Of a DNA stretch of 64,000 nucleotides, positions 13,851-27,845 are shown piece by piece. The notes under the pieces are model-generated. The model was not told the origin of the DNA, made no database searches, and worked only from the letters and a program-made list of their open reading frames with translations. The DNA is taken from assembly GCF_901709675.1 (NCBI RefSeq), contig NC_051087.1, forward strand, positions 4,981,001 to 5,045,000, read 5' to 3'. Each line of letters starts with the position of its first letter. Within the stretch, counting starts at the first letter, position 1. The position numbers and the translations under genes were made by a program. The stretch is from Syngnathus acus (lineage: Eukaryota > Chordata > Actinopteri > Syngnathiformes > Syngnathidae).

Positions 13851-15055
13851 TTCCTAATAACGATGACAAGAACAGTTTGAAATGGTGAGGTGACGACTCA
13901 CACTGGCCTTAAGCGTCGCCAGCACCTCCCAAATCATGAATGACAATATATTATAAACAGTGGGCCGCAGTCACTCAGAGGCTTATCGTTAACATACACT
14001 AAGCGGCCATTACGAGATAAAAAAGCTCAGTGGTATTCATTTAGCAAGAAGTTTATTATTGGAGTGCTTATTTGCCATTTAGCTACATGGAAGTCAAAAT
14101 ATCAGACAAGTCCTCAGTCTCTGGACTGTGTTTTTTGGAAAATAATCTTACTGCCCCCCTCCCAATATTGCAATTATGATGTAATATGCAAATTTTTTTC
14201 AAGGTCCAATATATAATATATATTATATATGTATTAGATATAGTATGCTTACTAAATTGGAATAATTCTTAAATAGCACTTAAAAATGAGTTAATAATGT
14301 GCTTACTTTTATCTTAAATTTAATGTTGATGTACTGGAAAAAGTACAACAAGGAGGTGTTCAAAACTCAAGGACAGATGGATGCAAGTGTCGAGAACGGT
14401 GCCAGAAAAACGATGGCGCTGTCTATCTGCTGTCATACGCCATGCTAAATAAACGAGGATGAAGATCTCAAGTCAGATCCCAATAAAAGAAAATAAACTT
14501 TGGGGGTGGAAAAAAAAAAGTGGCGTGAAGCGCGAGTTGTGTTTGCTCGTTTAATTTTGAAAGGATGAAAGCAGACAGGCATAAAGAGGGGCAGACGCGG
14601 GGAGATCACAGCGTCGTGTCGCGTATTGGCGAGTAGCGTGCCGCACAGTCTGCCACCTAAAGCAATAAATCTGAAACAGCATAATAGATAAACGCAACTC
14701 GGAACACAAAATACCCTGCGAGAAAAATCTAATAAAAAACGGAGTGATTAAGTGGAATCAGAGCTCTTAGGCTCTATCTGGAGATGAGGAGGGAGTTGGG
14801 GGGGTGTTCGCCACACAAAGACCTGAACGGGCCAACACAACAGATGAGAGAGCATAGGGACGGGGGCTCGGGAGAAGCAGAGAGGCGAACGACAGATAGA
14901 CAGACAGACAAACAGACAGAGGAAAGGAGCGATGGAGAAGAGAGACAAAGTGAGGGATGGATGGGGCAGTGGATCAGAGAGAGCCTCTAGTGTGTCTTGC
15001 TCTCCCTTTAAACCACAGCCAGGAAAACAGATTAGGACTCCGCTTTTCTCCTGGG
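13851..15055. other. noncoding sequence
   Basis: AT-rich from 14090 to 14520, including a palindromic TATATAATATATATTATATA (14210-14229). GA-rich from about 14860 to 14990 with CAGA steps. No coding signal. Confidence 0.5.
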
Positions 15056-15057
15056 GC

Positions 15058-15058
<1 letters not shown>

Positions 15059-15100
<42 letters not shown>
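15059..15100. repeat. (AC)21 microsatellite
   Basis: Uninterrupted AC dinucleotides. Confidence 0.97.
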
Positions 15101-15102
<2 letters not shown>

Positions 15103-15376
15103 TCTCATTTTCCTCCACAACCATTCAAATAACTCCTCCCAACTTTGACACTGACCCGCCCCGCCCAAAGTGGTGCTGATGCTGCCTCCACACTTTAAGG
15201 ATGCTGCCAGCGTTTAGGCCCGTTTAGGTGGCCCACGCAGCGGTGGGTGATGTTTGCTCACCATTTAGGACACAAACATGCACAAACACACTTTGGAAAA
15301 GCAAGTGGGACAGTGTGTCCTTGATAGATAGTTTGAACTCCGTTGGGCATGCAACTGGATTTGGCAATTGATATAG

Positions 15377-17570
<2,194 letters not shown>

Positions 17571-17587
17571 ATTCTTTTTCTAGATGA

Positions 17588-17700
17588 GTTATCAAAGTCA
17601 GCTTTATTGTCAATCCCTTCATATGTCAAGACACACAAAGAAACCGAAATTCCGTTTCCTCCATCCCACGGTGACGAGACATACAGGTAGGCGACACAAA
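17588..17700 (-). repeat. teleost dispersed repeat (GTCAGCTTTATTGTCAAT family)
   Basis: Motifs in order are AAGTCAGCTTTATTGTCAAT, CATATGTCAAGACACACAAA, GAAACCGAAATTCCGTTTCC and CATCCCACGGTGACGAGACA. This is a very frequent dispersed sequence in percomorph genomes, here flanked by a TAAATAA-type satellite. Class and orientation are uncertain. Confidence 0.65.
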
Positions 17701-17722
17701 ACAAAACAAGAAGGCACAATCC

Positions 17723-17775
17723 ATAAATAATAAATAATAAATAATAAATAAAATGAGCGATGAATAAATAATAAA
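17723..17775. repeat. TAAATAA-type simple repeat
   Basis: Short AAT and AAAT units, mildly interrupted. It follows the dispersed repeat and looks like its tail. Confidence 0.85.
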
Positions 17776-17779
17776 CCAA

Positions 17780-20535
17780 TAACCCAATAAATAAGAGGGG
17801 CAAAAGTTATGCTGTTTTGGGATGATAATATAGCTTTTTAGCAGTGAAGATTTGATTTTAAATAAGATATCCCACGAATGTCCTTTATTGCGCTTTTTGT
17901 GGGGTGATAGTCGATCGCAAAAAGACATGGTAAATATGGTTTTTGAACTTTTTCCATCAGGTTCAAAAAATGACATAAATTGTAAAAAGACAGTAAAGTA
18001 GTAGGCCTAAGTGCATTCCAAAAAAGTAGCCTCTAATATCGCTAATTGTAAGCCACTGTACATGATGCATTAACATTGTGCTTGGAAAATAAAAAAACAC
18101 GGCATTAAATAAAAACATACGGCACTAAAGTTAACACTTTATTTTGATAGATTTAATTATTGTTTAATTTAGTGTTTGATGTTGAGAGCATGCCGCTGCC
18201 TTTTGAAATTCCTGCAGCTAATCCTCTCATCAGTTGTCACTTAATTCTTGTACCCTTTCAACTTAAACCCCGCTTATTTGATTTTATTATTTGTATCATT
18301 GTACAACGACTAGGGTATTGCTCACATTTCATTTTATGAGCTCCCCATATGAAGCACATTAACCTGTCGCTGGTTATCTATAGCATTCTTGGCTCAATAC
18401 TTGAACACATACTAAATTCAATATGTGCAAAAGTGTTGATAATAAGTGTTTTGAGGTTATAGAAGTTGTGCTGGTATGCAATGACCAAGTGATTCAAGGA
18501 CGTGTGCATGGGCTTGGCCTTTCTGAAGCTTATTGGGCCTCTGTGTGCATTTCAGATATTACAGGACTGTTCATTTTTCATTTTTTATTTTATTGCATGA
18601 GAGGCATTTTTTTAATTATTATTTTTATTTTTTTCGTTTGTCTAGAAAGCATTGTTGCTGCACAAAGCCCAGCAACAGCATGTATGAAATAAGCAAAACG
18701 AGGTCAATAACAAACAACATATGGCGTCATGGCGAGGCACCATACATTATTATTTAAGCCACATTAATTGTGCGTGTGTGTCCCAATTTTGCATTATTGA
18801 TTAAAGTCTTGTGTTTTAATCAACAAAAGAGTTTTTTTTGGATGAAAGCATTTATATATTCCACCTCTTCCATCTTTAAATTTGAATTGGAAGGATTTGG
18901 TTGCTCCAGGAAATTGATTTTAACGTGTATTTTATCTTATTTATTGATTATATATGATATCAGTGAGTATTACCTGCAACGTTTAATACTGACTCTAAAG
19001 AAAACAGATTTTTTTTTTTAAATGAAAAAAGAGCTTGGGCCTTCAGTGACACAGACTGCCAAAGGACCTCGTATCACAAAAGATATGAATGGAGATGGCC
19101 ATTTGATTATATTTAATTCATAATTACATATAGGCCTATATTTATTTAAAATTAATCTGGAGAGATGCAGTTTGGTACCCCCCCCACAGCTCCTCAAGCC
19201 ATTAAACTGTAATTTCTCCAAACAGGCCAATTTCCTTTACCACAGCTCCCATTCACTCAGCGTCTACATCAAGAATGGCATAATAATAATAATAATAATA
19301 ATAATTGTGCATTTTTAATTGGCAGGTTTTTGTTTATCTTCACAATGTTTATTTGGGGAGAATAGGCAAAAATTAATTGACATCAAAGACCAGTAAATAA
19401 ATCTATAGATTCAAATGAATTAAGTCAGTTGCACCCGTCAGCAATGTTAATCTTTAAAATAACAGTAAATAAATACAATGGAAAAAATACCCCAAATGAA
19501 TTTTGAAGGGAAAAAGTCTCACATCAGAGACACAATGTAAAATGAATAAAACAACGCATAATTTTTTCTCTTATTGTAAAATAAAGTAGCCTCAATAATG
19601 TTTTGTTGACTTTTGTCACTAACTAGAAAAAAATCTGAAGTGTGTAAAAAAACAAACCTTTTTTATAAACATTATAAAACATTATTTTGTGTGTGTGTGT
19701 GTGTGTGTGTATGTGTGTGTGTCACGAGGCCTCCTCGCACATCATCCTGCTGCACTTCCACACTCCTAAAGTTAAATAATACAAATGAGGCCATATACCC
19801 CCCCCCAAAAATTACAAATTCGATTGGATAATAAATAATGTACGTGACCAAATGTGAGAGGAGGTCATCTGTAAATTATTGAGGAGCCGTCATATTGCAG
19901 GAATGTCTGCATGAAAGGCAGATAACGACACATGCACAATTTGTGCAAATCAGAATGTAAGTGCACATTTTGCATAAATCAGAATTTAAGTAAGGATTGG
20001 TGAGCTGTTAAAATATATGACAAGTCAGAGCACAAATGTAAAGCTTTTTTAAATCACAATTTGGGGATATTTATTAAATGTAGTGTTCATCAATAGAATC
20101 AACTTGATCTATTTTTTGTATGAAACACTGATCAAAATGGTCCTTTTGCTGTATTATTATTATTATCATTATTATTATTTTTATTATCTTGGTACTGAAG
20201 TGTGGAGAGGAAGGGGCTTTGCATTTTATAACACAGCTTTTGGTCAAAATCAAGTTTGTAGTCTTTCCTGCATTTATAAGAACTGCAAAAAAACTTTGAT
20301 CGGTAGTGTGCACATATATTGTTGCTATAAATTGATTTATAGCAAAATATTCAAATGAAAGATTCCTCCCTGGGACCCAAGGCTAACTAAAATTGATCAT
20401 GCCCGACTCTTATGACAAAAAAAACAAAACAATGGAAGAGCCAACATTTCACTGTGAACCGAAATATCAGTTTCACCCAAAGCCTTAATTTTGGGGACCT
20501 CCTGCTGTAGACGGGAAAACTTTTCTTGGCGCACT
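17780..20535. other. AT-rich noncoding sequence
   Basis: Simple repeats only: (TAA)n at 19281-19305, GT at 19688-19723, ATT at 20154-20185. No gene. Confidence 0.5.
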
Positions 20536-20539
20536 TTGC

Positions 20540-21300
20540 CTCCTGATTGCGCCACATCTGAGCCGTGCGACTCGCACACAGACTCACACGCGGGGCGGGA
20601 GGAAGCCTAATCCCCGCCGGTGCTCCTAATGCTCCTAAAGCCGGCAGCTGCTCGCCGTGCCCGCTCCGCAAACTCCGCACGGCGTTTATTAATAATTCAC
20701 CCCTCCTCCTTACCTTCACAGTAAATAACCACTTTGTGGTGCACGCAAACTGTGCGTGTGTGTGTTTGCGGTGCGCTCGTTGTTAACAATATTACGCACC
20801 AATCTTCATTTTTTTTGAATGCATCGATTCGGCAGCAGCTCTTTCATCTTTAAGGGGGGAGGCGGTGAGGAAACAAGGGTGCCCCCCCACCCCAGTCGAC
20901 GTGCAACTGCGCGTTGGGATCCACGCACATACACACGCGGGGAGAGAGAAAGAGAGAGAGAGACAGAGTCGGAAAGAGAAAGAGAAAGAGAGAGAGCGAG
21001 GTGCGAGTCTAAACAGATCGGGCGCACTACGCGCGAAGCGGCCAACACTTCACTTAATAATATTTTTTCTAAGTAGCCAGACAGAGCACAAAGGCACACC
21101 GACTTACTGTGCATCCCGTCCCATTTGTATTTTCCACTTTTTTTTGCGTGCGAGGAGCAGAAGCGGAGCAGTCTGCACAACTTTGGCCGCACGTACGACG
21201 ACACTTTTGGCGCGGACGTCTCGCAGCATGGCCGAGCGGCGTTGAAAACCCCGAAAAGATAATTTTTTTCCCCTCCCGGTCGTCTTTTTTGCTGCATTCT
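20540..21300 (+). promoter_or_regulatory. nfix: CpG-rich candidate alternative promoter of nfix
   Basis: A GC- and CpG-rich block (GCGCCACATC, CACACGCGGGGCGGG, GTCGACGTGC, CACTACGCGCGAAGCGG, GTACGACGACAC, GCGCGGACGTCTCGC) follows several kb of AT-rich DNA. It includes a purine GA-rich stretch at 20940-21000 and leads into a sequence with a donor at 21502. NFI genes use several promoters and first exons, so this position, 12.6 kb upstream of exon 1 on the same strand, suits a distal nfix promoter. It could instead serve a divergent noncoding transcript. Confidence 0.5.
20940..21000. repeat. GA-rich tract in the candidate promoter
   Basis: Interrupted GAGA/GAAAGA purine run between two CpG-rich stretches. 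Confidence 0.85.
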
Positions 21301-21335
21301 CGCGGAGTGGACTCACTTTTTGCGAGTCTCTGATT

Positions 21336-21373
<38 letters not shown>

Positions 21374-21501
21374 TGTGTGGAGGCTTCCGGCAACATCCAA
21401 GAGAGCAAGTCTAAGTCCCTCTCTCACTTTTTTTTGGAAGCTGAACTTTTTAAGGAAAATGGGGCATTGAGAGTGTTGGCAGATCTCCCTGCGCTATAAT
21501 G
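21260..21501 (+). other. nfix: candidate alternative first exon of nfix ending in ATG
   Basis: The sequence GCGCTATAATG|GTACGTG places a near-consensus donor (GTACGT) immediately after an ATG at 21499-21501. Spliced to exon 2 at 52267, which starts in phase 0, it would give a protein beginning M-DEFHPF without the MYSPYCLTQ peptide. Alternative NFI N-termini in which a first exon ends in Met directly before DEFHPF are known in the family. In this frame an upstream TAA sits at 21451-21453 with no other ATG between, so 21499 would be the start. A three-codon uORF (Met-Gly-His-stop, 21459-21470) precedes it. A (GT)17 microsatellite at 21339-21372 lies in the presumed leader. The 5' boundary is arbitrary because the transcription start is unknown. 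Not proven without transcript data. Confidence 0.45.
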
Positions 21502-21874
21502 GTACGTGCTGTGTAACTCAATAGTTTGCCTTTGTTGGCTACGTGGACACGAGTGTGTGTGCGTGGATGTGTGAGTGTGTGTGAGTGAGAGAGAGAGAGA
21601 GAGTGAACGTTCAACTAAACGTTGTTTGGCTGCGTTTGAGCTTTTCAGCAATTTGGATGCAGGCCTGTGCACACACCTGAGTGTGTATCTGTGTGTGTTT
21701 AGATCAAGCAGTGGCGCTATTCATTTCATTTTTGAGAAATTATCCAAGTGCCTAAATTGGAGGAAAAAATCCAACAATGCTTATTATTAATTCTATAATA
21801 CAATTTTTCCCAAGAGTTTTCTATGAGGTGTGTGTTAAAAGAAAAGCAGGCCAGATGAACTGATTTAACAGGCT

Positions 21875-21915
21875 GTTTGTGGCCCGCGGGCCGCAGGTTT
21901 CTCACCCTGTCTAAA
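21875..21915. repeat. fragment of the GGCCCGCGGGCC-type teleost repeat
   Basis: TTTGTGGCCCGCGGGCCGCA followed by TTTCTCACCCTG resembles the 3' end of the element at 9150-9415. Short and decayed. Confidence 0.4.
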
Positions 21916-22801
21916 CTGTTAAGGCAGTGATGATTGAAAATGAGATTGACATTTTTTGATATAGCTGATCTGTTTAGAGAGAGCAGTGAAAAGGATGCAG
22001 ATTGAAGATCTTAGGTATCATTATCGAGTTATTAGTTTTGTTTAGTGTTTTTTATCTGTACCACTGAGCACTTCATTTGTGTACTTGACGACACGCTGCA
22101 GACTAGCATGCAGGGGGCGGGGAGGTGAGGCACACAGAGAGTCTTTGTAACCCCCCTGAACAAGTGTTTTAATAGCCCCAAAGAGGATGTGAAAGCACCA
22201 ATGTCGAACTATGGAAATTAGGCAAACCTTGTCCCGAATGAAGTTTTTTTTTTTTTTTATCCTGCAGCAACCCGCAAATGCCGGAAGATCAAACTTGAGA
22301 AAATAAAAGATAATGAGAATTTGATAATTGAAAATTTCTCTGTTTCTCATCAGATGGGGGTCATAGGCATTGCATTCAAAAGTATGCCACTCTAAAATAT
22401 TTTTTGGCTTATGAAAGAATAAAAAGAAAATAAATTAGAAAAATTAAAATTAAAAAGCATCCATATTTTGGATATGTGTAATTTGCATTGGGCAGTTCAA
22501 TATGATACTACTTCTGCGATTCATAGGATAATTTAATACCAATGATGGTAATGACTTGTGTTCGTAATTGTCATGTTCAACAGAGCGAAACACAAAAAAT
22601 AGCTGTTGAGATTACGTACATAAAGGACCTTTATTAAATATTTCCCAAGAGGCCTCATCTCAAATTCATTTGAGTTCAACCTGCAATTTCTTCATATTCC
22701 AACCAGGGTGCCATGGAAAAAAAAAATTGTTCTTTCGAATTTACCAGCAATCTCTCTATGACAGCGACATATAGTGACAGGCAGGACAATTAAATGCCCC
22801 A

Positions 22802-22815
22802 CCACTAGATGGCAG
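22802..22815 (+). promoter_or_regulatory. CTCF-like motif
   Basis: CCACTAGATGGCAG matches the core CTCF consensus CCASYAGRKGGCRS at all 14 positions. Occupancy cannot be judged from sequence. Confidence 0.4.
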
Positions 22816-23394
22816 ATAGTCAAATTAACCCATGAATCCACCTGTTGCTATACATACAAGAGTACATATAGATTATTTGAGATTTTTCATCTTTGAGTTA
22901 TTAACTGAAGTCAAGCATAGCGTCATACAAGTATTTAAAGATTTAAACAGTCAAAGCAATCAAAACCTTTCCAGAGGCGAGATAGGATGATAACTAACTC
23001 CCATGTTTAATTTCACTACCAAATCCATTTTGTGCCAAGATGGTGTTGCAGAGCAGAACATCATCATCATCATCATCATGTTAAAGTGGGCGGGGCTGGC
23101 ACACCACCTTCATTATTCCATGGGATTAAAAGGATTGTTATGTCAGATAAGATATAACCGAATGAGCTGTTTCATACAATGTGTTGATTTCTTCAGTCAT
23201 GCTATGTGCGCTGTAATGCAACTCCTTGTTTCCTGCCCTTTGCTGTTAACGCGGCAAAAAAAGGATAACACCTTTAACGACACAAAGGGAGGATTGTACC
23301 AGTCCAGACCTCTTTGTTAAAAGCGTTTGCAGACCAGGAGTGAAGAGTTGTAAAATGCCATGATGTCGTCACGTTGGGAAAGTTGGGAGAGTGA

Positions 23395-23615
23395 AGATTA
23401 GGTGGTTGCGGGTTCGATTCTGTCTGGAGTTTGCATGTTCTCCCCGTGCCTGCGTGGGTGTTTTCTGAGTATTCAGGTTTCCTCCTACATTCCAAAAACA
23501 TGTATGGTGGGTGAATTAAGTGACCTAAATTGTCCAGTGAGTGTGAATGGTTGTCAGTCTATTTGTGCCCTGTGATTGGCTGGCGACCAGTTCAGGGTGA
23601 CCCTAAAATGTTTTG
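23395..23615 (+). repeat. teleost dispersed repeat (GCATGTTCTCCCC core), better copy
   Basis: In order: GTTGCGGGTTCGATTCTGTC, TGGAGTTTGCATGTTCTCCC, CGTGCCTGCGTGGGTG, TTTCCTCCTACATTCCAAAA, AATTGTCCAGTGAGTGTGAA, TGTGCCCTGTGATTGGCTGG and CGACCAGTTCAGGGTGACCC. This covers most of the family seen at 2660-2875 and shows its 3' part. Confidence 0.85.
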
Positions 23616-24420
23616 CATGGTTGTACAGTTGCCTCACTTATTGTGTTGCTTATATTTTACATACATACATTTCATATTTGGAGTTTATATCGTTGTTGCT
23701 GGGTTAAGGGACCAAAAATCAAATAATGGGTTGTCCAAAAACATTTCTGCCAGGTACGACATTAGCATCGACCGCCCTTGAAATGCTTAAAAGCGCCACA
23801 TTTTGCAATAAAACACTTTTCCGGAAAACAAATCTATATTGTCTATTAAAAATAAAATAAACACATTTTATTGAGGACGCCATGTTTTAAAAATGTGATA
23901 TTTTGTCACGTCAACGTTACAATTTGGCATAACAATCCAACTTTTTCCATGACCGTGCTACATTTTGCCTCAAAAATGTGTGGTTTGGCCCGTGTGAAGT
24001 TCCTGGCTAAGGCCACACTGGGAAGTAAGGCCAGTGGAACTCGGGTTTATCTGGTGTACAGAGGTGGTGTGGAGTGCAAGCAGTGTGGCAGCAAAAAATC
24101 TTGCGGCCTGGAACCTTCCGTGTTACAATTGGCACGCCATTATCTAAAGGCAGCAGTTACGGACGAGCCTGTCGAGCAAGATCATGATAGTTTACAGGCG
24201 GCGTGCCAGCCTGAGCTGATGTTCAGGTGTGTCACAATGTGTGCAAACTTGTTTCCCTCGTAGAATGTTATCTGCTTGACTTTCAGGATCAGCTCAGGCA
24301 CCTGTGCCCCCACCTACTTAATAGCACACTAGAATTTAACTTTGTTGTGTTGCCAGTGTCCTCGTTTAGCACTCCTGCAGGGAAAGCACAGACGCAGGCC
24401 AGATAGGAAAGCACTAAGTA
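23616..24420. other. noncoding sequence
   Basis: No repeat or gene recognised. A 130-codon ORF at 23871 shows no known domain. Confidence 0.4.
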
Positions 24421-24535
24421 GGGATTATCGATATCACTTTTTTTTTTCTCAGACATCTACCACTACGAGAACTCTACTGACGAATAGTCACCGACACCGA
24501 TACTAAGTAACCGATACCAGGTGTACTTGTAATTT
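24421..24535. repeat. ATCGATAT/ACCGATACC-rich element fragment
   Basis: GGGATTATCGATATCAC, then GTCACCGACACCGATACTAA and GTAACCGATACCAGGTGTAC, as in hAT-type nonautonomous elements of fish. It may be the other part of the element ending at 25110. Confidence 0.4.
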
Positions 24536-25035
24536 GTATTAAACCAATGTCATCTAACTTTGAAGACCTTTTATTTTTTTTCTGACAAAAGGCAGAACAG
24601 TCACGTTGCGATAGTTCAAATAAAATAAAAAAAATAAAAACTCTGATTTAGGATTCATTTGTAATTATTGATTATATTTTTAATTAAATAAAAATTGTGT
24701 CCCAAAATGTCATGTGTATGAACATGCTGCGTTATGCCTGGAAAGTGATAAAAAATATATTTATCCACAAAAAGTCACAAACTGCTAGTAAAATTATTAC
24801 AAAAAATTACATTAAGGAATGAAAATTCCCACTTAATTGTTTTATTTGCCAACCATAGGTTAAGTTTTGGTAAGCAAATTTATCATTTTATTTTTGTAAT
24901 TTTGGAATGTCCTTGTTTTTTTTTCTCAAAGCAATTATATTCATCCATAAAGATTCTTATATTTGTGCATTTTCTGCACTGTAGATTTAAAATCTGTTTT
25001 GGAGTAAAGAGAAAGAAATGTGGAGAAAAGAATAT

Positions 25036-25110
25036 GGATTCATCGATTAATGGGCTAAATAATTGACAGATTAATCGACTATTAAAATAATCGTTAGTTG
25101 CAGCCCTAAA
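25036..25110 (-). mobile_element. hAT-like nonautonomous transposon end
   Basis: Read on the minus strand the end is GGGCTGCAACTAACGATTAT, followed by AATAGTCGATTAATCTGTCA and ATTATTTAGCCCATTAATCG. This GGGCTGCAACTAACGAT start is the familiar terminus of short hAT-derived elements in fish and other vertebrates. No transposase is present. Confidence 0.65.
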
Positions 25111-27555
25111 TATAATTGGGTTAGCTCAAAGTATGTTAACTTCTAATTTCAGTAACTATGCTGTAAGAACGAGCTTGGCTGTACTTGTGACCTCCATCAC
25201 CCTCAAGTGGAGTGAAATCATTAAGGCCCACTCATTCATCTACTCACCCTCATTTTTTAAAGGAACCCCATCCGATTCTCATCTTCTTTCTCACCCCCGC
25301 TCATCCTCCTCTTGAGACGTCGATGTGAAAAATAGCATTTTTCCAACATATCTCCCCGAGGTAGCTTTGGCAGGCGCTCACACGGAGGCCGCGTCTGCCT
25401 TTCAAACATCCCCCTCGCACTCGGCGGAACAGATCGCCGGTGACGCCCGCCTACCTGGCCGTCCGGTGTCTTTTGAAGAGGTAGCCATCTTTTGCAGCTT
25501 AGCTGGACTTGCTTTGTGTGTGCGTTTCTGCGTGTGCGACCAATCTTCCATTGTCCCCTTCTTTTTTTCAACCTGACCTTCAACATGGACAATTTATGCT
25601 CATGGCTAACAAATCAGGCTAATAAAAACACACTTGCCTCACCTCCAAAGAATTTGCCCATACAGTGCGGAATAATACTGTACAGGAGCGACAAAGAGGA
25701 CGTTAAATACAAAAGCTCTTCTTTTGTTATATTTTTTACAAAACGATCCATCAGATGGCTGAGACAAACAAAAAGTTGAAAACAAAATCCAATTCGCATC
25801 CTCATGCATATTTCTTGAGTGGGGAAAATGTGTCTCAATTAACACATTTGCATGGGGTGATGATGGCCGACTCCAAATAGGTCACTGACTCAATCTCCCG
25901 CCTCCGAATCTTCCCTCTAAAATGTTAATTAAGGAGGGCTTTGAGATTTTTCTGCTCAGGGCTGGCCATATGGGCCGGGCATATGTTATATGTATATATA
26001 GTACAATTTATAATTCATACAGCACTGCAGGAGGGAGCGTTTGAGGCACTGCATTTTTTTTTTTTTTTTACTACAAAGGGGAATCAGTATGTTCGGGCCT
26101 CCCAAGTGGCAGGTAGCGGAGCTTAGCCCATTTATTAGTTTCATGTTATTCACTGTTCCACAATGGGATCAACACCTGTTTCTCTGGCGAATGACTTAAA
26201 AGAGCATTAGAATGGCTGAGTGACTCTTGCTTAATAGGAAATGAATGCAAGACATCTATTGTGTTTTCACTCAGATTACATGATGTTCAATTTAAGTGTA
26301 GTCTGTATCAGGCGTGTGGATTCTCTTCTGTCAGGGGTCAGTTTAGTCCTCCAAGGGCCTGCTGACTAAAATCCTGTTCCCAATATTTTGCCTTGTCATT
26401 GTTTTTGTGATAATGTATGCAATCAATAATAGTGATGTTGGTTGTTTTTGCACAATATAGATATAACCTGACATAGGTGTTTGCTATACTGTTTCCATGA
26501 ATATGTTGTGTTTTGCTGCTCTATCACAGTCCACGGTTTATTTGTAAACAGCGGGGATTTCCAAGTTTAATTGGTCCCGTGACCACACTCAAAAAAAAAA
26601 GTGTTTTTCCCAATAGCCCTCTTCTGTATTGTACTTTATAAAACGTAGAGTAATAGAATTGATTAAAATGTAAAAATTCAAATGGTTTGTGCAGCATGAT
26701 TAAGCTATCGCACTGCTCTTTTTGATGTGTGCACCTTGGCCACTAGGAGGCAGTATAATGTGCACGTGCAGATACATAACTAACAACAGCTTAGAAAGTG
26801 ACGGAATAATTTTTTTTCACAATGGATAAATAATTTATGGCTGGAACGAGGCTGATCGGTTTTGAAAAATAATCAAATTGCGATTTGAAAATTGCATTCT
26901 ACTCCATTATGATGTTGATTTGAATTTCATTAATTGTGAGTATTGTTATGTTGTCTGTCCACATGTGTTGCTCCCCCATTTGTATTGAAATCATCCGTTG
27001 CTTAATGGGTTTTAGCTCACAGTGACATCAATGCAAGTTTCATTAGCCCATCTAAGGTGTTTTTTTGCATTGAGCAGACTTTCATTTAAGACAAAGCCAT
27101 TTGGTCGGTTTACATACACAATCCCTAAGTCAGTTTATATGTCATTTTGCAGTAAACTTAAACTGGTTGTGGCAATATAGAGCTAAAAACCTACATTTCG
27201 AAGACTCGTTCAATATCTGCCAAATTGCTTGTTGCTGTAAAAGGGAGTTGAGTTCACTTGTTTAGGAAGGGGAGTAAAACTGCAAAGTTATTTTTTAGGA
27301 TGGTCTCAGCCGTTACTAAGCAAATCCACCCCTCCCTTATGATTTGCTGTAAAAATGTTTTAAGATGAAAAAAATAAGATTCAGGGGGGACTAAGGAAAG
27401 CAACCCCTGATTGATTATTTGATTGTCATAGCAATGGAGTCCAAAAACATTTGTCCTTATATTGCCTTTGGAAATGGATGTTGCCTTGCACATTCCCAAC
27501 TGAGCCAGTTGTCCCACTGCCACCCTCCTACCACACGTATTAATCATCAAAATGG
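25111..27555. other. noncoding sequence
   Basis: AT-rich with a GC-rich patch at 25360-25470. A near-CTCF motif CCACTAGGAGGCAG lies at 26740-26753 (13 of 14 positions). GGTCAGTTTAGTCCTCCAAG near 26337 may be a decayed repeat. No gene. Confidence 0.45.
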
Positions 27556-27559
27556 GCCG

Positions 27560-27845
27560 TGGCAGCCAATGGCAACGACTCCGTCGACGTCACTTTTAGC
27601 CTCCGTGTCGGCCAATCGGGTGAGGCTTGACGCCGCACCTGACCTTGTCTCCGACCAAGACGAGCCAATCACAGAACCCGCATCGCACACCTGATTTACC
27701 GTGCTCCGGTTGGCTGGCGACTGCTCCTGCACAGGTGCCACAAATCTGGGCGTCCAATCGAATGCAATGTGGCCTGGCAGAGGACGACGTCGTATAATAC
27801 GGTGCGACGCAGTCGCTTCTTATCAGCAGGCCTCGAGTCGGAACA
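27560..27845. promoter_or_regulatory. promoter-like island with four CCAAT boxes and a CRE-like site
   Basis: Four CCAAT boxes on the + strand at 27566-27570, 27612-27616, 27665-27669 and 27754-27758, a CGACGTCA (7 of 8 CRE positions) at 27585-27592, a GGTTGGCTGG at 27708-27717 and many CpGs. Clustered same-orientation CCAAT boxes are typical of NF-Y-dependent promoters. It is 1.1 kb upstream of the 84-bp candidate exon and 6.3 kb upstream of nfix exon 1. Transcript unknown. Confidence 0.45.

Noticed and set aside
20806-21297. 163-codon minus-strand ORF in the CpG-rich block
   Set aside because: Contains a Ser-Leu repeat from the GA/TC tract; no domain; coincides with a promoter-like region.
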